In this document: positions 1 to 7,966 of the stretch, one piece after another
Numbering within the stretch: the stretch's first letter is position 1
Layout: every line of letters starts with the position of its first letter
Assembly: GCA_017554445.1 (NCBI GenBank)
Contig: JAFZIJ010000081.1
Span: 34,480-98,479 of the forward strand
Reading direction: 5' to 3'
Source: Victivallales bacterium
GTDB lineage: Bacteria > Verrucomicrobiota > Lentisphaeria > Oligosphaerales > Oligosphaeraceae
DNA: 64,000 nucleotides
Made by a program: the position numbers and the translations under genes
The notes under the pieces: model-generated
Told to the model about the DNA's origin: nothing
Databases searched by the model: none
The model's input: the letters and a program-made list of their open reading frames with translations, nothing else

Positions 1-338
1 CACCATTTCGGCAGCGACATGTTTACGCGCGGGAAGATCATGGCCTGCGGGCAGGCGGCGAGAATCTGCGCAACGGAGCGGTCGAAAACGCTGTAGTCCG
101 CTTCGCCTTTGACATCGAAAATGCCTGGCGAGAATGGCTTGATCTGTGACGTTTCGTTAATGGTCTGGCTCGCAAAATACGTTGCGAATGTGAAGAGCGT
201 GTAGCCTGCATCCGCGAAGTCCTGATAGCGGTTGTTCTCTTCAAAATACGTGATATAGGCCATGCCGACCTGCGGCTGTTCGTTGACGAAAAGCGTTGGA
301 ACGCCGTGGTAATCGGCTATGCGGGAGGTGACTGACAT
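1..338 (-). CDS. Glycoside hydrolase-like protein, 5' part only (runs off the left edge)
   Basis: I translated the reverse strand directly. An open frame starts at an ATG (336-338) and runs off the window after about 112 residues with no stop. The protein begins MSVTSRIADYHG, continues with VNEQPQVGMAYITYF, and ends near FPRVNMSLPKW. That pattern, an opening strand with a phrase about the enzyme's own name-plate followed by a PRVNxxxPxW segment, resembles the N-terminal barrel of clan GH-A enzymes such as GH42-like beta-galactosidases. There is no signal peptide, so a cytoplasmic enzyme is implied. No clear Shine-Dalgarno precedes the ATG. A strong hairpin (352-385) separates it from the MurE-like gene upstream. 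The family call is inference because the catalytic residues lie outside the window. Confidence 0.6.
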   Translation of the reverse strand, partial: MSVTSRIADYHGVPTLFVNEQPQVGMAYITYFEENNRYQDFADAGYTLFTFATYFASQTINETSQIKPFSPGIFDVKGEADYSVFDRSVAQILAACPQAMIFPRVNMSLPKW

Positions 339-351
339 GTTTTTTTACGTG

Positions 352-385
352 ATGCAGGAAATCAACGACCGTTGATTTCCTGCAT
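352..385. terminator. 15-bp-arm hairpin between MurE-like gene and the glycosidase-like gene
   Basis: Perfect inverted repeat: ATGCAGGAAATCAAC, a 4-nt loop GACC, then the exact reverse complement. It lies directly after the MurE-like stop and 14 bp before the next start. It is strong enough to be a transcription terminator, but in the minus-strand direction it is followed by A-rich sequence rather than a T-run. It may instead be a processing or attenuation hairpin. Confidence 0.5.
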
Positions 386-396
386 AATTTGTTGAG

Positions 397-1566
397 TTAC
401 AGACTGTTGATGAAATTCGCGGCGAGTTTGGCGTCGCCCGGATAGGGATAGGTCACATTGCCGATGGTGATGGACGTCTCGGGCCCTTTGCCCGCGAGAA
501 TCAGGACATCGCCTTCGGCCATGTCCTGCAAGGCTTTGCGGACGGCGCTTTCGCGATCCACAATGATTTCACATTTTCCGTTGTCGGCTTGGATCAGCTC
601 CGCCAACGTGCGGCAAAGTTCGTTCGGATCTTCGTCGCGTGGATTGTCGGAAGTTACGTATGTCAGATCGGCGAGCAGGGCGCTTTCATGCGCCATGCCA
701 CGGCGACGTTCACCACGATTGCCGCCGACGCCGTAGAGGATGCGGATTTTGCCGTTGGGATGGCGGATGCGCATTTCGGTCAGCAAGGCGTTGAAGCTGA
801 TGGAGTTGTGGGCATAATCGACAATGACCGTACGGCCATTTTTCGCGTAGGTTTCGCTACGGCCTGGAATCTTTGTCGCGGCGATGGCATTGGCCGCCAC
901 GGCGGGATTCAATCCCATCAGATAGATTACGGAAAAGGCCGCCAATGCGTTGCTGACATTGTAGATGCCTGGCATGCCGACGGTTGCATGCGTCGTCCAG
1001 GCAGGCGTGACAACCGTGAAAGACATGCCGTCCACCGTCCGTTGGATATCTTTCGCATAAACGTCGGCACCGCTGTTTGGATTCGTGGAGAAGCTGATGA
1101 CACGTTGGCCGTTGCCTTCCTGCGATGCCTTGACCATGTCGTCGAAGCAATCGACATCTTTGTTAAGGATGGCGTTTTCGTACCGCGCGACAATCTGCCG
1201 TTTGTAGTGATAGTATTCCTCCAACGAAGCGTGCTCTTCGACGGAACCGATGTGATCGGGCGCGAAGTTTGTGAAAACACCATACTTAAGCGGCAGGCCT
1301 GCTGCGCGGCCTTCCTTTTCGCCGATGCTGGAAAGTTCCAACGCGAAAGCGGCGCAGCCGTTGGCTTCGGCGCGTTTGACGGTGTTGTGGACGATGGGGG
1401 CGGGAGGCGTCGTGAAGCCTCCGTTGTCGATGTCGTCCTTTCCATCGAAGATGCCCATGGTCGAGACGAACGCGATCGGCTGGCTAATCGTGGCCTTGAG
1501 GGCTTCGTAGATGAAATGCGTGACAGTGGTGGTGCCTTTGGTTCCGGTGACAGCGATGATGTCCAT
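397..1566 (-). CDS. MurE-like Mur ligase lacking the N-terminal UDP-binding domain
   Basis: The 389-residue protein is a Mur-ligase family ATP-dependent amide ligase. It starts directly at the central ATPase domain (TGTKGTTT, residues 7-14), then shows ELSS (77-80), TNFAPDHIG (99-107), a Lys at the position usually carbamylated (about 122), the domain 3 hinge IPGRSE (233-238), YAHN (251-254) and DNPR (307-310). In MurE, DNPR recognises meso-diaminopimelate. Two things are odd. The UDP-sugar-binding domain of about 100 residues found in normal MurE (about 490 aa) is absent. The P-loop reads GTKGTTT, where the family has GT(N/K)GK(T/S), so the canonical phosphate-binding Lys is Thr. A strong Shine-Dalgarno (GGAGAGAGGA) supports the ATG at 1566. 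It may ligate a free muropeptide-like or other amino-acid substrate; the real substrate is unknown. Confidence 0.8.
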   Translation of the reverse strand: MDIIAVTGTKGTTTVTHFIYEALKATISQPIAFVSTMGIFDGKDDIDNGGFTTPPAPIVHNTVKRAEANGCAAFALELSSIGEKEGRAAGLPLKYGVFTNFAPDHIGSVEEHASLEEYYHYKRQIVARYENAILNKDVDCFDDMVKASQEGNGQRVISFSTNPNSGADVYAKDIQRTVDGMSFTVVTPAWTTHATVGMPGIYNVSNALAAFSVIYLMGLNPAVAANAIAATKIPGRSETYAKNGRTVIVDYAHNSISFNALLTEMRIRHPNGKIRILYGVGGNRGERRRGMAHESALLADLTYVTSDNPRDEDPNELCRTLAELIQADNGKCEIIVDRESAVRKALQDMAEGDVLILAGKGPETSITIGNVTYPYPGDAKLAANFINSL

Positions 1567-1607
1567 GTCTTCCTCTCTCCTTTTTGTGTGGTGATTGTGT
1601 TGTATTT

Positions 1608-1627
1608 GGCCATGTCAGAGCATGGCC
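1608..1627. terminator. Short hairpin downstream of the sugar isomerase gene
   Basis: Arms GGCCATG and CATGGCC with a 6-nt loop lie 12 bp past the stop of the 1640-2509 gene. There is no U-tract, so this is a weak terminator or a 3'-end stabilising hairpin. Confidence 0.35.
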
Positions 1628-1639
1628 ATCAAAATGATA

Positions 1640-2509
1640 TTAGCATCCTAATTTTCCGCGGAGGTTTTCCAAACTCCGCTGGAGGCTGTCGAAGGCGGGC
1701 AGGTCGCCTGAATCGCGTTCGACGGCGTACCATTCGACGTTGGAGGCGCGGCAGGCGGGCAGGATGCGCTGCCAGTTGAGATTGCCGTCGCCTACTTCGC
1801 ACATCTGCAGCGTGTTGCGGTTTTGCGCAAGGCGTATGTCCTTGAAATGCAACACGGGACAGCGGTTGGGAGTCGCTTCGATGTATTTGACGGGATCCGC
1901 TCCCGCGCGAGCGATCCAAAACAGATCGAACTCGAACCAGACGGACGGCGACAGATTTTTCATCAGAAAATCAATCGGCAGGAAGTCTTCGCATTGCACA
2001 AATTCATGGGAATGATTGTGATAGCCGATGGTGATGCCCGATCCTGCGAATCTTTCCGCGATGCCGTTGTAACGTTTCACGAAATTCTCCCACAGGGCGC
2101 GGTCCCATTTGACATCCTTTCCAGGGAAGAAGCCGCCGATTGCTACATACTTGCAATTCCACATCTTATGTTCGTCGATGACTTTGTTGGGATTGCGATC
2201 CATCTCGCCCATGCCCGTGTGGGTGACGGCGCATTGGAGGCCTTCGCCTTCCAAAATCTTCTTGATTTCCGTCGCGGCGATGGGGCCGTGGCCCGACAGT
2301 TGGACGCCGTCGTAACCCATCTTTTTTACTTTCGCGCAGGATTCCGCCAGCCCTGCCGACGTCTTCGTGAATTCGCGGACGGTGTACATCTGGGCGGCGA
2401 GAAGCGCTTTCTTCGGAGCGGGTTTCGCGGCGGCTTCCTGCGCTTTTACGTTGAGGCCGAGCGCCGCGGCACTCAGGCCCATGTATTTGAGCATGTCTCG
2501 TCTGTTCAT
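1640..2509 (-). CDS. Tat-exported sugar phosphate isomerase/epimerase-like TIM barrel
   Basis: The 289-residue protein belongs to the xylose isomerase-like TIM-barrel family (AP endonuclease 2 fold). It opens with a twin-arginine signal (MNRRDMLKYMGLSAAAL) and an Ala-rich cleavage region, so export in folded form to the periplasm is predicted. Later motifs fit the metal-binding barrel: MGYDGVQLSG (about 67-76), VTHTGMGE, GYHNHSHEF (about 165-173), EFDLFW, and HFKDIR. These carry His, Glu and Asp residues that normally bind a divalent cation. The family interconverts keto- and aldo-sugars or epimerises inositol-type substrates; exported members are common in PVC genomes. The start sits behind a moderate Shine-Dalgarno (AGAG) and is followed upstream by a long 9-bp repeat array. 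Confidence 0.85.
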   Translation of the reverse strand: MNRRDMLKYMGLSAAALGLNVKAQEAAAKPAPKKALLAAQMYTVREFTKTSAGLAESCAKVKKMGYDGVQLSGHGPIAATEIKKILEGEGLQCAVTHTGMGEMDRNPNKVIDEHKMWNCKYVAIGGFFPGKDVKWDRALWENFVKRYNGIAERFAGSGITIGYHNHSHEFVQCEDFLPIDFLMKNLSPSVWFEFDLFWIARAGADPVKYIEATPNRCPVLHFKDIRLAQNRNTLQMCEVGDGNLNWQRILPACRASNVEWYAVERDSGDLPAFDSLQRSLENLRGKLGC

Positions 2510-2521
2510 GGTTACTCTCTG

Positions 2522-2688
2522 TTCTGGATATTCTGGATATTCTGGATATTCTGGATATTCTGGATATTCTGGATATTCTGGATATTCTGGATATTCTGGA
2601 TATTCTGGATATTCTGGATGGTCTGGATGGTCTGGATTTTTTAGAACTAAATTTCCAGAACTTCCAGAAAATCCAGAACTTCCAGTAT
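2522..2688. repeat. 9-bp tandem array (TTCTGGATA) with facing inverted units
   Basis: Thirteen head-to-tail nonamers run from 2522 to 2638: ten perfect TTCTGGATA copies, then three variants (TTCTGGATG, GTCTGGATG, GTCTGGATT). After 14 bp, four units in the opposite orientation (TTCCAGAAC, TTCCAGAAA, ATCCAGAAC, TTCCAGTAT) fill 2653-2688 and reach to 3 bp from the stop codon of the gene at 2692. The CTGGA and TCCAG cores would pair, so a transcript would fold into a long imperfect hairpin. The array occupies almost the whole gap between two minus-strand genes. Confidence 0.97.
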
Positions 2689-2691
2689 TTT

Positions 2692-4533
2692 TTACTCCAG
2701 CATGATAGAGCGGAGTTTCGCGATATCGTCTTTCGTGAAGCCAAGCGAGAGGACGTAGTTCTCAACCTTCTCCGTCATGTTGGCGCCCGGCAGGGCGTCG
2801 AAGACTTTCACAAGATGGTTAAAGCGTTTTTCGTGGTTGAAGCCGACATCGCGGTTCCAGAAGCCTGTGACTTCCCAATCGAGATAAAGCTCTTCCAATT
2901 CCACGCCGAGCAGGGCGTTGATGATGAAGGCAACGGCGCCCGTTCGGTCCTGTCCCGCAATGCAGTGGAAATCAATAGGATAGTTCTTTTCATCCAGGAA
3001 GACTTTGAAGACCTCCTTGAAGGCCGCCTTGCCGGAGGAGCTACCCATGCCGCCGTAGGCGGAGGAGGAGATGTGGAACCACTTGGCGGCGTCGCCCATG
3101 GGGGAGCCTTTCATGCCGAAGCATTCGGTGGAAGAACGGAGATCGATATCACTCTTGATGCCAAGGGTTTTCGTCATGTATTCTTTCATTTCGTCGTCGA
3201 GGCGGTTCTCGCCGGGCCTGAAGCCTTTTTCATATTTGTAGAGGTTTTTGAGATTGTCGGAATCGAAGGCGATCTGCTGCTTGAGGATTTCCGCGCGGGA
3301 GAGGGCCTTGCGCGGTTTGCCGCAGGCGAGGCCGCATTTCTTCGCATCGCTGAAGGCGACAACGGCGATGATGTTTTTGCCCTGCTTGACAGGGATGTCG
3401 ATCGTGTTGTTGCGGACGCGGGCCTTCGAATGGCCGTTGCCCTGCCGCATGTAGTCGATGACTTTCACGTTGTTGACGGCCATGCACCAGTTCCAGTCTG
3501 CGGCGCAGCCGATCTGCATGTAGCCGTCGCGCGGCGATTCGAAGACCTGCATGAACAAGGCGAGCTTGCCGTCAGAAGGATTTTCGACGGACAGTTCGCC
3601 GTTGGCATCGACGGAGCGGACGGTTTTGTTGGCGCCGAGGAAGGTGTCCGGAATATCCGTAAGTTTCAGGAATTCGGCGGCTTGACCAGTTTTAATCTTC
3701 CCTTCGGGGCAGAACGTCGTCCATTCGGGCGAGATGGAATAGCGGACGTATTCGACGGGCTGGACGTGGGCGAGTTCCGCCTTCGCCTTTTCGATACGAT
3801 CTTTCAGAAGTGCTTCGTCTCCGGCGATTTCCGGATGTTCACCGATGGCCTCCAATTTGCTAAGGAAAAGGCGATGCGCGTTGTTGTTGAGGCCAGCCGT
3901 ACGATAGACGATGCCTTGGCGGACGCGGCGGCCGTCCAAACCGACGCGGCCACCGAGATCACGGACATTCGGCACGCCGTTGATTTTCAACAAACGCGGA
4001 GCTTTTTCTTCCGTTGCGAACGTCGCGACGGGGGAATCAAACGAACCGTTATCCGTGATGGCGGTGACCTTCCAATAATAGGTCATGGCGATTTTCAGAT
4101 TGTTCAGTTCGAGTTTGGGCTCCGTGACGGCGACGGCGATGGAGGGAGCAAAATCCTTCTTTTCGGAAATGACGACTTGATAGGATTTTACATTGTCGGC
4201 GACGCTGTTCCATTGCAACGTGACGGTTTTCGGATGATAGCCTTGCGATTTCATCTCTTCGCGCTTTTTCGCATCCGCAAAATAGGCGATACGTTCGTCA
4301 TGCGGCATGTTGACGTACTTTTTCTGAATCGTATGGAGCAACCGCATTACGGCGCCTTCTTTCGGAGCCGTGATGGTCACTTTTTCGACGGGATTGGCCT
4401 TGGGCGCTTCTGTGAGGGCGGTCACTTTCGGGCTGTTCGGATAGAAGAGGTAGATTGGCGCCTCTTGATCTGGAAGGGCGAAGACGGTCGCGCAGACGGC
4501 GAACAGCAGCAGAGAGAGGAGTTTCTTTTTCAT
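2692..4533 (-). CDS. Secreted tyrosine-phosphatase-like protein with FnIII-like domain
   Basis: The 613-residue protein starts with a Sec signal peptide (MKKKLLSLLLFAVCATVFA). Residues of about 95-175 look like a fibronectin type III-like module (VTLQWNSV, YYWKVTAI). The phosphatase part matches the Y_phosphatase3 family: NVRDLGG with GRRVRQGIVYRTA (about 180-205), DLRSSTE, and the active-site loop HCIAGQDRTG (about 523-532), which has the HCx5R nucleophile Cys and the DRTG typical of bacterial phosphotyrosine/phosphoinositide phosphatases. A segment of about 230 residues is inserted between the NVRDLGG element and the DLRSSTE element; part of it (GKLALFMQVFE through NIIAVVAF) looks like a beta-sandwich. 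The start has an AGGAAG Shine-Dalgarno made by the repeat unit next to it. An extracytoplasmic role is predicted; the substrate is unknown. Confidence 0.85.
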   Translation of the reverse strand: MKKKLLSLLLFAVCATVFALPDQEAPIYLFYPNSPKVTALTEAPKANPVEKVTITAPKEGAVMRLLHTIQKKYVNMPHDERIAYFADAKKREEMKSQGYHPKTVTLQWNSVADNVKSYQVVISEKKDFAPSIAVAVTEPKLELNNLKIAMTYYWKVTAITDNGSFDSPVATFATEEKAPRLLKINGVPNVRDLGGRVGLDGRRVRQGIVYRTAGLNNNAHRLFLSKLEAIGEHPEIAGDEALLKDRIEKAKAELAHVQPVEYVRYSISPEWTTFCPEGKIKTGQAAEFLKLTDIPDTFLGANKTVRSVDANGELSVENPSDGKLALFMQVFESPRDGYMQIGCAADWNWCMAVNNVKVIDYMRQGNGHSKARVRNNTIDIPVKQGKNIIAVVAFSDAKKCGLACGKPRKALSRAEILKQQIAFDSDNLKNLYKYEKGFRPGENRLDDEMKEYMTKTLGIKSDIDLRSSTECFGMKGSPMGDAAKWFHISSSAYGGMGSSSGKAAFKEVFKVFLDEKNYPIDFHCIAGQDRTGAVAFIINALLGVELEELYLDWEVTGFWNRDVGFNHEKRFNHLVKVFDALPGANMTEKVENYVLSLGFTKDDIAKLRSIMLE

Positions 4534-4537
4534 GGTT

Positions 4538-4573
4538 ACTGGACTTCCTGGATTTTCTGGATTAACTGGAGAT
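4538..4573. repeat. Four 9-bp CTGGA units upstream of the phosphatase gene
   Basis: Nonamers ACTGGACTT, CCTGGATTT, TCTGGATTA and ACTGGAGAT follow one another with no gap, beginning 4 bp from the start codon of the minus-strand gene. In the sense of that gene the second unit provides the AGG AAG ribosome-binding sequence. This is a degenerate member of the TTCTGGATA family. Confidence 0.8.
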
Positions 4574-4712
4574 GGTTTATTACTTATAGTAAAATCAATG
4601 ACAATATTTTAATATAGGATTTCATTTTATCAAGGAGAAAATGGATATGATTTGAAAAGCCAGTTGAAGACGGGTAAATTAAGGAAATATATAAAACAAA
4701 GCAACACGGGTA

Positions 4713-4820
4713 GTAAGGCCGTCTCGGCCTTGTCAAGGGCGGGGACGCCCTTGTTACCTCCAGCGTGGGAGTAGCAAGGCCGTCTCGGCCTTGTCAAGGG
4801 CGGGGACGCCCTCGTTACCT
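4713..4820. repeat. Two copies of a 47-bp GC-rich double-hairpin repeat
   Basis: Nearly identical 47-bp copies lie at 4713-4759 and 4774-4820, separated by 14 bp. Each holds an AAGGCC/GGCCTT hairpin followed by an AGGGCG/CGCCCT hairpin and ends GTTACCT. The nucleotide composition is far more GC-rich than the surrounding spacer. Related GC-rich units occur at 40222-40260, 52806-52862 and 63529-63570, so this is a dispersed intergenic family comparable to REP elements. It lies 23 bp upstream of the amidohydrolase start. Confidence 0.9.
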
Positions 4821-4843
4821 TCAAAAAACAAAAGGAAAAAACT

Positions 4844-6001
4844 ATGAAACTGATTCGCGGCGGTTTGGTCAAGACGATGGCGTATGGCGACATCGAAAAC
4901 GGGCAGATTCTCATCGACGGCAACAAAATCGCGGCCGTCGGAACGGATTTGGCTGTTCCTGAAAATACGGAAGTCATTGATGCGACGGGATGTATCGTGA
5001 CGCCTGGCCTGATAGACGCGCATACGCATATCGGCTTGCACGAATATGCCATCCGTTGGGAGGGCAATGACGTCAATGAAAGTTCCAAGCCGTTGACGCC
5101 GGACATGCGCGCTATCGACGGCATCAATCCGCGTGACGAACAATTCGATGACGCATTGGCGGCGGGCGTCACGACGGCCGCCATCGGGCCAGGCTCGGCC
5201 AACGTGGTCGGTGGCACATTCGCCGCGTTTAAGCTGTATGGCAATTATGTTGATGACATGGTCATCAAAGATCCCGTGGCGATGAAATGCGCGTTCGGCG
5301 AAAATCCGAAAGGCGCGCATGGTCAGAAGGGCCGTTCGCCTGTGACGCGCATGTCCGTCGCGGCATTGCTGCGCGGCTTGCTGATGAAGGCGAAACGCTA
5401 CGTGGATGAAATCGCGGAATCAGAAAAGGACAAGACGAAGAAGCGTCCCTACGATCCAGAATTGGAGGCGATGGTTCCTGTGATTCGCAAAGAGATTCCG
5501 CTGAAAGTCCATGCGCATCGTGCAGATGACATGCTGACGGCGATTCGCGTCGCCCGTGAATTCGATGTGAAAATGACGTTGGACCATGTGACGGAAGGAC
5601 ATCTGATTGTCGATCGCCTGGCGAAAGAGCATTATCCCGTGCTGTGCGGTCCGTCGTTCGGCGGCAAATCAAAATTCGAATTGAAAGACAAGACATTTGC
5701 TACGCCTGGTATTCTGAACAAAGCTGGTCTGACCGTTTGCATCATTACGGACGCTCCTGTGACGCCGTTGAACTATCTCCCTCTGTGTGCGGGACTTGCG
5801 GTGAAGGCGGGCATGGACGAAGAGGCCGCTTGGCGAGCCATCACAATCAATCCCGCGCGGGTTCTCGGCCTTGAAAAGCGGATTGGTTCGCTGGAGGCCG
5901 GAAAGGACGCGGATATCGTTGTCTTCGACGCCAATCCGCTGCATGACATCCAGTATCATGCAAAATTCGTTTTGGTGAACGGCGAAATTGTGATGAAATA
6001 A
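4844..6001 (+). CDS. Amidohydrolase family metal-dependent hydrolase
   Basis: The 385-residue protein is an imidazolonepropionase/prolidase-like amidohydrolase. It has the small beta-sandwich start (MKLIRGGLVK), the metal-binding PGLIDAHTHIG (about 57-67), a Lys- and His-bearing barrel (KVHAHRADD, DHVTEGHL), a late Asp (CIITDAPVTP) and the closing sandwich strand (LGSLEAGKDADIVVFDANP). The family hydrolyses amide or cyclic amide bonds, or releases dipeptides. There is no signal peptide, so it is cytoplasmic. The start has AAAAGGA 7 nt upstream. The gene is followed, with only a repeat between, by the GHL6-like gene, and the two are probably co-transcribed. The substrate cannot be read from sequence. 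Confidence 0.88.
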   Translation: MKLIRGGLVKTMAYGDIENGQILIDGNKIAAVGTDLAVPENTEVIDATGCIVTPGLIDAHTHIGLHEYAIRWEGNDVNESSKPLTPDMRAIDGINPRDEQFDDALAAGVTTAAIGPGSANVVGGTFAAFKLYGNYVDDMVIKDPVAMKCAFGENPKGAHGQKGRSPVTRMSVAALLRGLLMKAKRYVDEIAESEKDKTKKRPYDPELEAMVPVIRKEIPLKVHAHRADDMLTAIRVAREFDVKMTLDHVTEGHLIVDRLAKEHYPVLCGPSFGGKSKFELKDKTFATPGILNKAGLTVCIITDAPVTPLNYLPLCAGLAVKAGMDEEAAWRAITINPARVLGLEKRIGSLEAGKDADIVVFDANPLHDIQYHAKFVLVNGEIVMK

Positions 6002-6046
6002 TTCTGGATATTCTGGAAGTTCTGGATATTCTGGAAGTTCTGGATG
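6002..6046 (+). repeat. Five 9-bp units filling the gap from stop to start codon
   Basis: The array begins on the base after the amidohydrolase TAA and consists of TTCTGGATA, TTCTGGAAG, TTCTGGATA, TTCTGGAAG and TTCTGGATG. The last three bases of the fifth unit are the ATG of the next gene. The GGAAG in unit four lies 6 nt before the ATG, so the repeat appears to serve as ribosome-binding site and start codon. Confidence 0.95.
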
Positions 6047-7927
6047 AAAAATACCATGGATATATCCTCCCTCAAAAAACTGCGCACGTTTCTGTATGAT
6101 GCGTATTGGCCGCCATTTGCGCCTGAACTGGCGTTTGACGCGAAGCGCGGCGCGGAATTGTGCCGCGCCGCCGGAGCGGATTCCGTCCGTTTCGGAAGTA
6201 TCGGCAAATACGCATTTTATCCAAGCCATGTCTATCCGCAGCATCCAGATTTGAATGGACGTGATTTGCTGCAGGAGATGATCGACACAGGCATCAAAGT
6301 CGTGGCGTACATTCCTGTCGCGCATGGCGCGCCCGGCTGCTGGGTACGGGACGCATATCCACAATGGATCTGCCGTGACGATGACGGCCATGAATTGGAG
6401 CCGCGTGGACAGGCCAGCCATTTCGGTGGCGAACGGCTTGTATCTCTTTGCGCGTTCGGTGATTATGAAGAGAAAATCTTGCAGGTCGTCGATGAGATTC
6501 TGTCGTACGACATCGTCGCCGTCTATCTGGACGGGCCGTATCAAGGCTGGTGCGTGGAAGACATGATTTGTCAGTGCCCCGCCTGCAAGGAGCGTTATCT
6601 GCGCGAAACAGGAAAGCCGTTGCCACGCAACGATGAAAAAGACCGTTGGGACGAATACCAGTTGTGGAAACGGAAGAATCTGCTGGAACTGTTACGGAAA
6701 ATCCATGCCAAGGCGGCGAAAAAAGGCCTGCCGCTCATGATGAATCGAACGGCGGCGGCGTTCTGTGGAACGACGACGGAACTTGCGATGTTGGCTGAAG
6801 TTGACTGCTTTTTGATTGAAAACAATCGCGGCGGCATCGCGGGAGCGAGTCTGGCCCATCTGCTAAGCAAGATGATTTGGAACTACACGAACGCGCATGC
6901 GCATCATCCGCGGCGGTCGGACGCGCAATTCGAAGCGGCGACGCTCGCGAATGGATGGCGGACGATGGCCATCGGCGGCAGTCCCATTGTGTCGTACGCA
7001 GGCCGTTTCTTCCGTTCTGACAAATACATCGGTTATATCAAGAAGATGTTTGAAAATGGGCCGGTTGATCCGTTTTATTTCGAGTCGGAACCGGAACGTT
7101 TCGCCTGCGTATTTTATCCAAACGACGAACGGTTGCAGTCAAAAACGAAAGCGAAGGATGAGGCGTCTGGGCGGATTACGGACATGCTGGCGGCGCGTGG
7201 CATTCCCGTCATGGAACTGCCGGAAGCGTTGCTCGGTGCCGCAAGTGGCGAAACGGAATGGCGTTACGTCGCCGACATGATGCCGCCGTCCGCTTTGGAC
7301 GAATTAAAGGTGATATTCATTTCGCGTGACATTACGCTGACGCCGCAACGGGAGGCATGGCTGAAGGCGTTCATCGAAAACGGCGGCAACGTCATCTTCA
7401 GCGGGCGGATTCCGCCCGCGTTTACAGGAGCGCAGCTCAAGCCGTTGGACGAACGGACGGAAAAAGCCTTCGAACTTCAGCGGTGGGGCGTAAAACGCTA
7501 TGATTCCTATTTGATTGCCGATTGGCATTACGACTGGATGACGCAGTCGGAATGTCGTGTCATGGAAGTGCCTGACGCGCAGGTGAAAGCGCAGAGCGTC
7601 CTGTTTGATCGGCAGGGTGAAATCCGTTGGGATTCCGTCTTCGTCAAGGAGATGGGCCGTGGGCGGTTCATCATCTTCGATTCACCGATTGAACAGTTGC
7701 TGTCTGCTGACAATGAAGAACTTGGGCGTTTCTTCCGCGATGTCGCGTTCATCGGTCAGACGATTCCGTTCGAACTGTTGGAAGCGGATGGCCCCGTCAC
7801 GGCCTGTGTCTGGAAGCATTGCGTCATCATGACGGCGGCCCGGAAAACAAACGTGTCCTACCGTCTGCATGGAGAACGGCAGGACACGAAGGTTGTTGAT
7901 GGTTGGATGGGCGTCTGTTTGAAATAA
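6044..7927 (+). CDS. GHL6-like putative glycoside hydrolase
   Basis: The 627-residue protein resembles the hypothetical glycosyl hydrolase 6 family, a TIM-barrel group related to GH29/GH42-type enzymes. Signature segments are RGAELCRAAGADSVRFG (about 34-50), KVVAYIPVAHGAP (about 86-98), AVYLDGPYQGW (about 160-170), a Cys cluster CQCPACKERYL (about 176-186), and a C-terminal glutamine-amidotransferase-like or trimerisation-like Rossmann segment (LKVIFISRDITLT, ENGGNVIFSGR). No signal peptide is present, so a cytoplasmic location is likely. An alternative ATG (6056, MDISSLKK) also exists; I prefer 6044 because the repeat supplies a GGAAG at the right distance. Substrate specificity is unknown; it sits next to a hydrolase that probably works on the same pathway. 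Confidence 0.8.
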   Translation: MKNTMDISSLKKLRTFLYDAYWPPFAPELAFDAKRGAELCRAAGADSVRFGSIGKYAFYPSHVYPQHPDLNGRDLLQEMIDTGIKVVAYIPVAHGAPGCWVRDAYPQWICRDDDGHELEPRGQASHFGGERLVSLCAFGDYEEKILQVVDEILSYDIVAVYLDGPYQGWCVEDMICQCPACKERYLRETGKPLPRNDEKDRWDEYQLWKRKNLLELLRKIHAKAAKKGLPLMMNRTAAAFCGTTTELAMLAEVDCFLIENNRGGIAGASLAHLLSKMIWNYTNAHAHHPRRSDAQFEAATLANGWRTMAIGGSPIVSYAGRFFRSDKYIGYIKKMFENGPVDPFYFESEPERFACVFYPNDERLQSKTKAKDEASGRITDMLAARGIPVMELPEALLGAASGETEWRYVADMMPPSALDELKVIFISRDITLTPQREAWLKAFIENGGNVIFSGRIPPAFTGAQLKPLDERTEKAFELQRWGVKRYDSYLIADWHYDWMTQSECRVMEVPDAQVKAQSVLFDRQGEIRWDSVFVKEMGRGRFIIFDSPIEQLLSADNEELGRFFRDVAFIGQTIPFELLEADGPVTACVWKHCVIMTAARKTNVSYRLHGERQDTKVVDGWMGVCLK

Positions 7928-7966
7928 TAGGTCACGCTTCCGCGCGACCCACAGGATAAGAATGTG

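Noticed and set aside
589..1779. A 396-residue plus-strand frame opposite the MurE-like gene
   Set aside because: No domain motifs; the opposite strand carries conserved Mur ligase motifs and a Shine-Dalgarno.
2166..2765. Frames through the 9-bp arrays giving Gly-Tyr-Ser, Phe-Trp-Ile or Arg-Ile-Ser repeat proteins
   Set aside because: They are open only because a 9-bp unit without stops is read in phase. They have no ribosome-binding site and overlap real genes.
2815..4617. A 600-residue plus-strand frame opposite the phosphatase gene
   Set aside because: The minus strand carries a signal peptide and the HCx5R motif; the plus frame shows only low-complexity Asp/Val/Phe-rich sequence.
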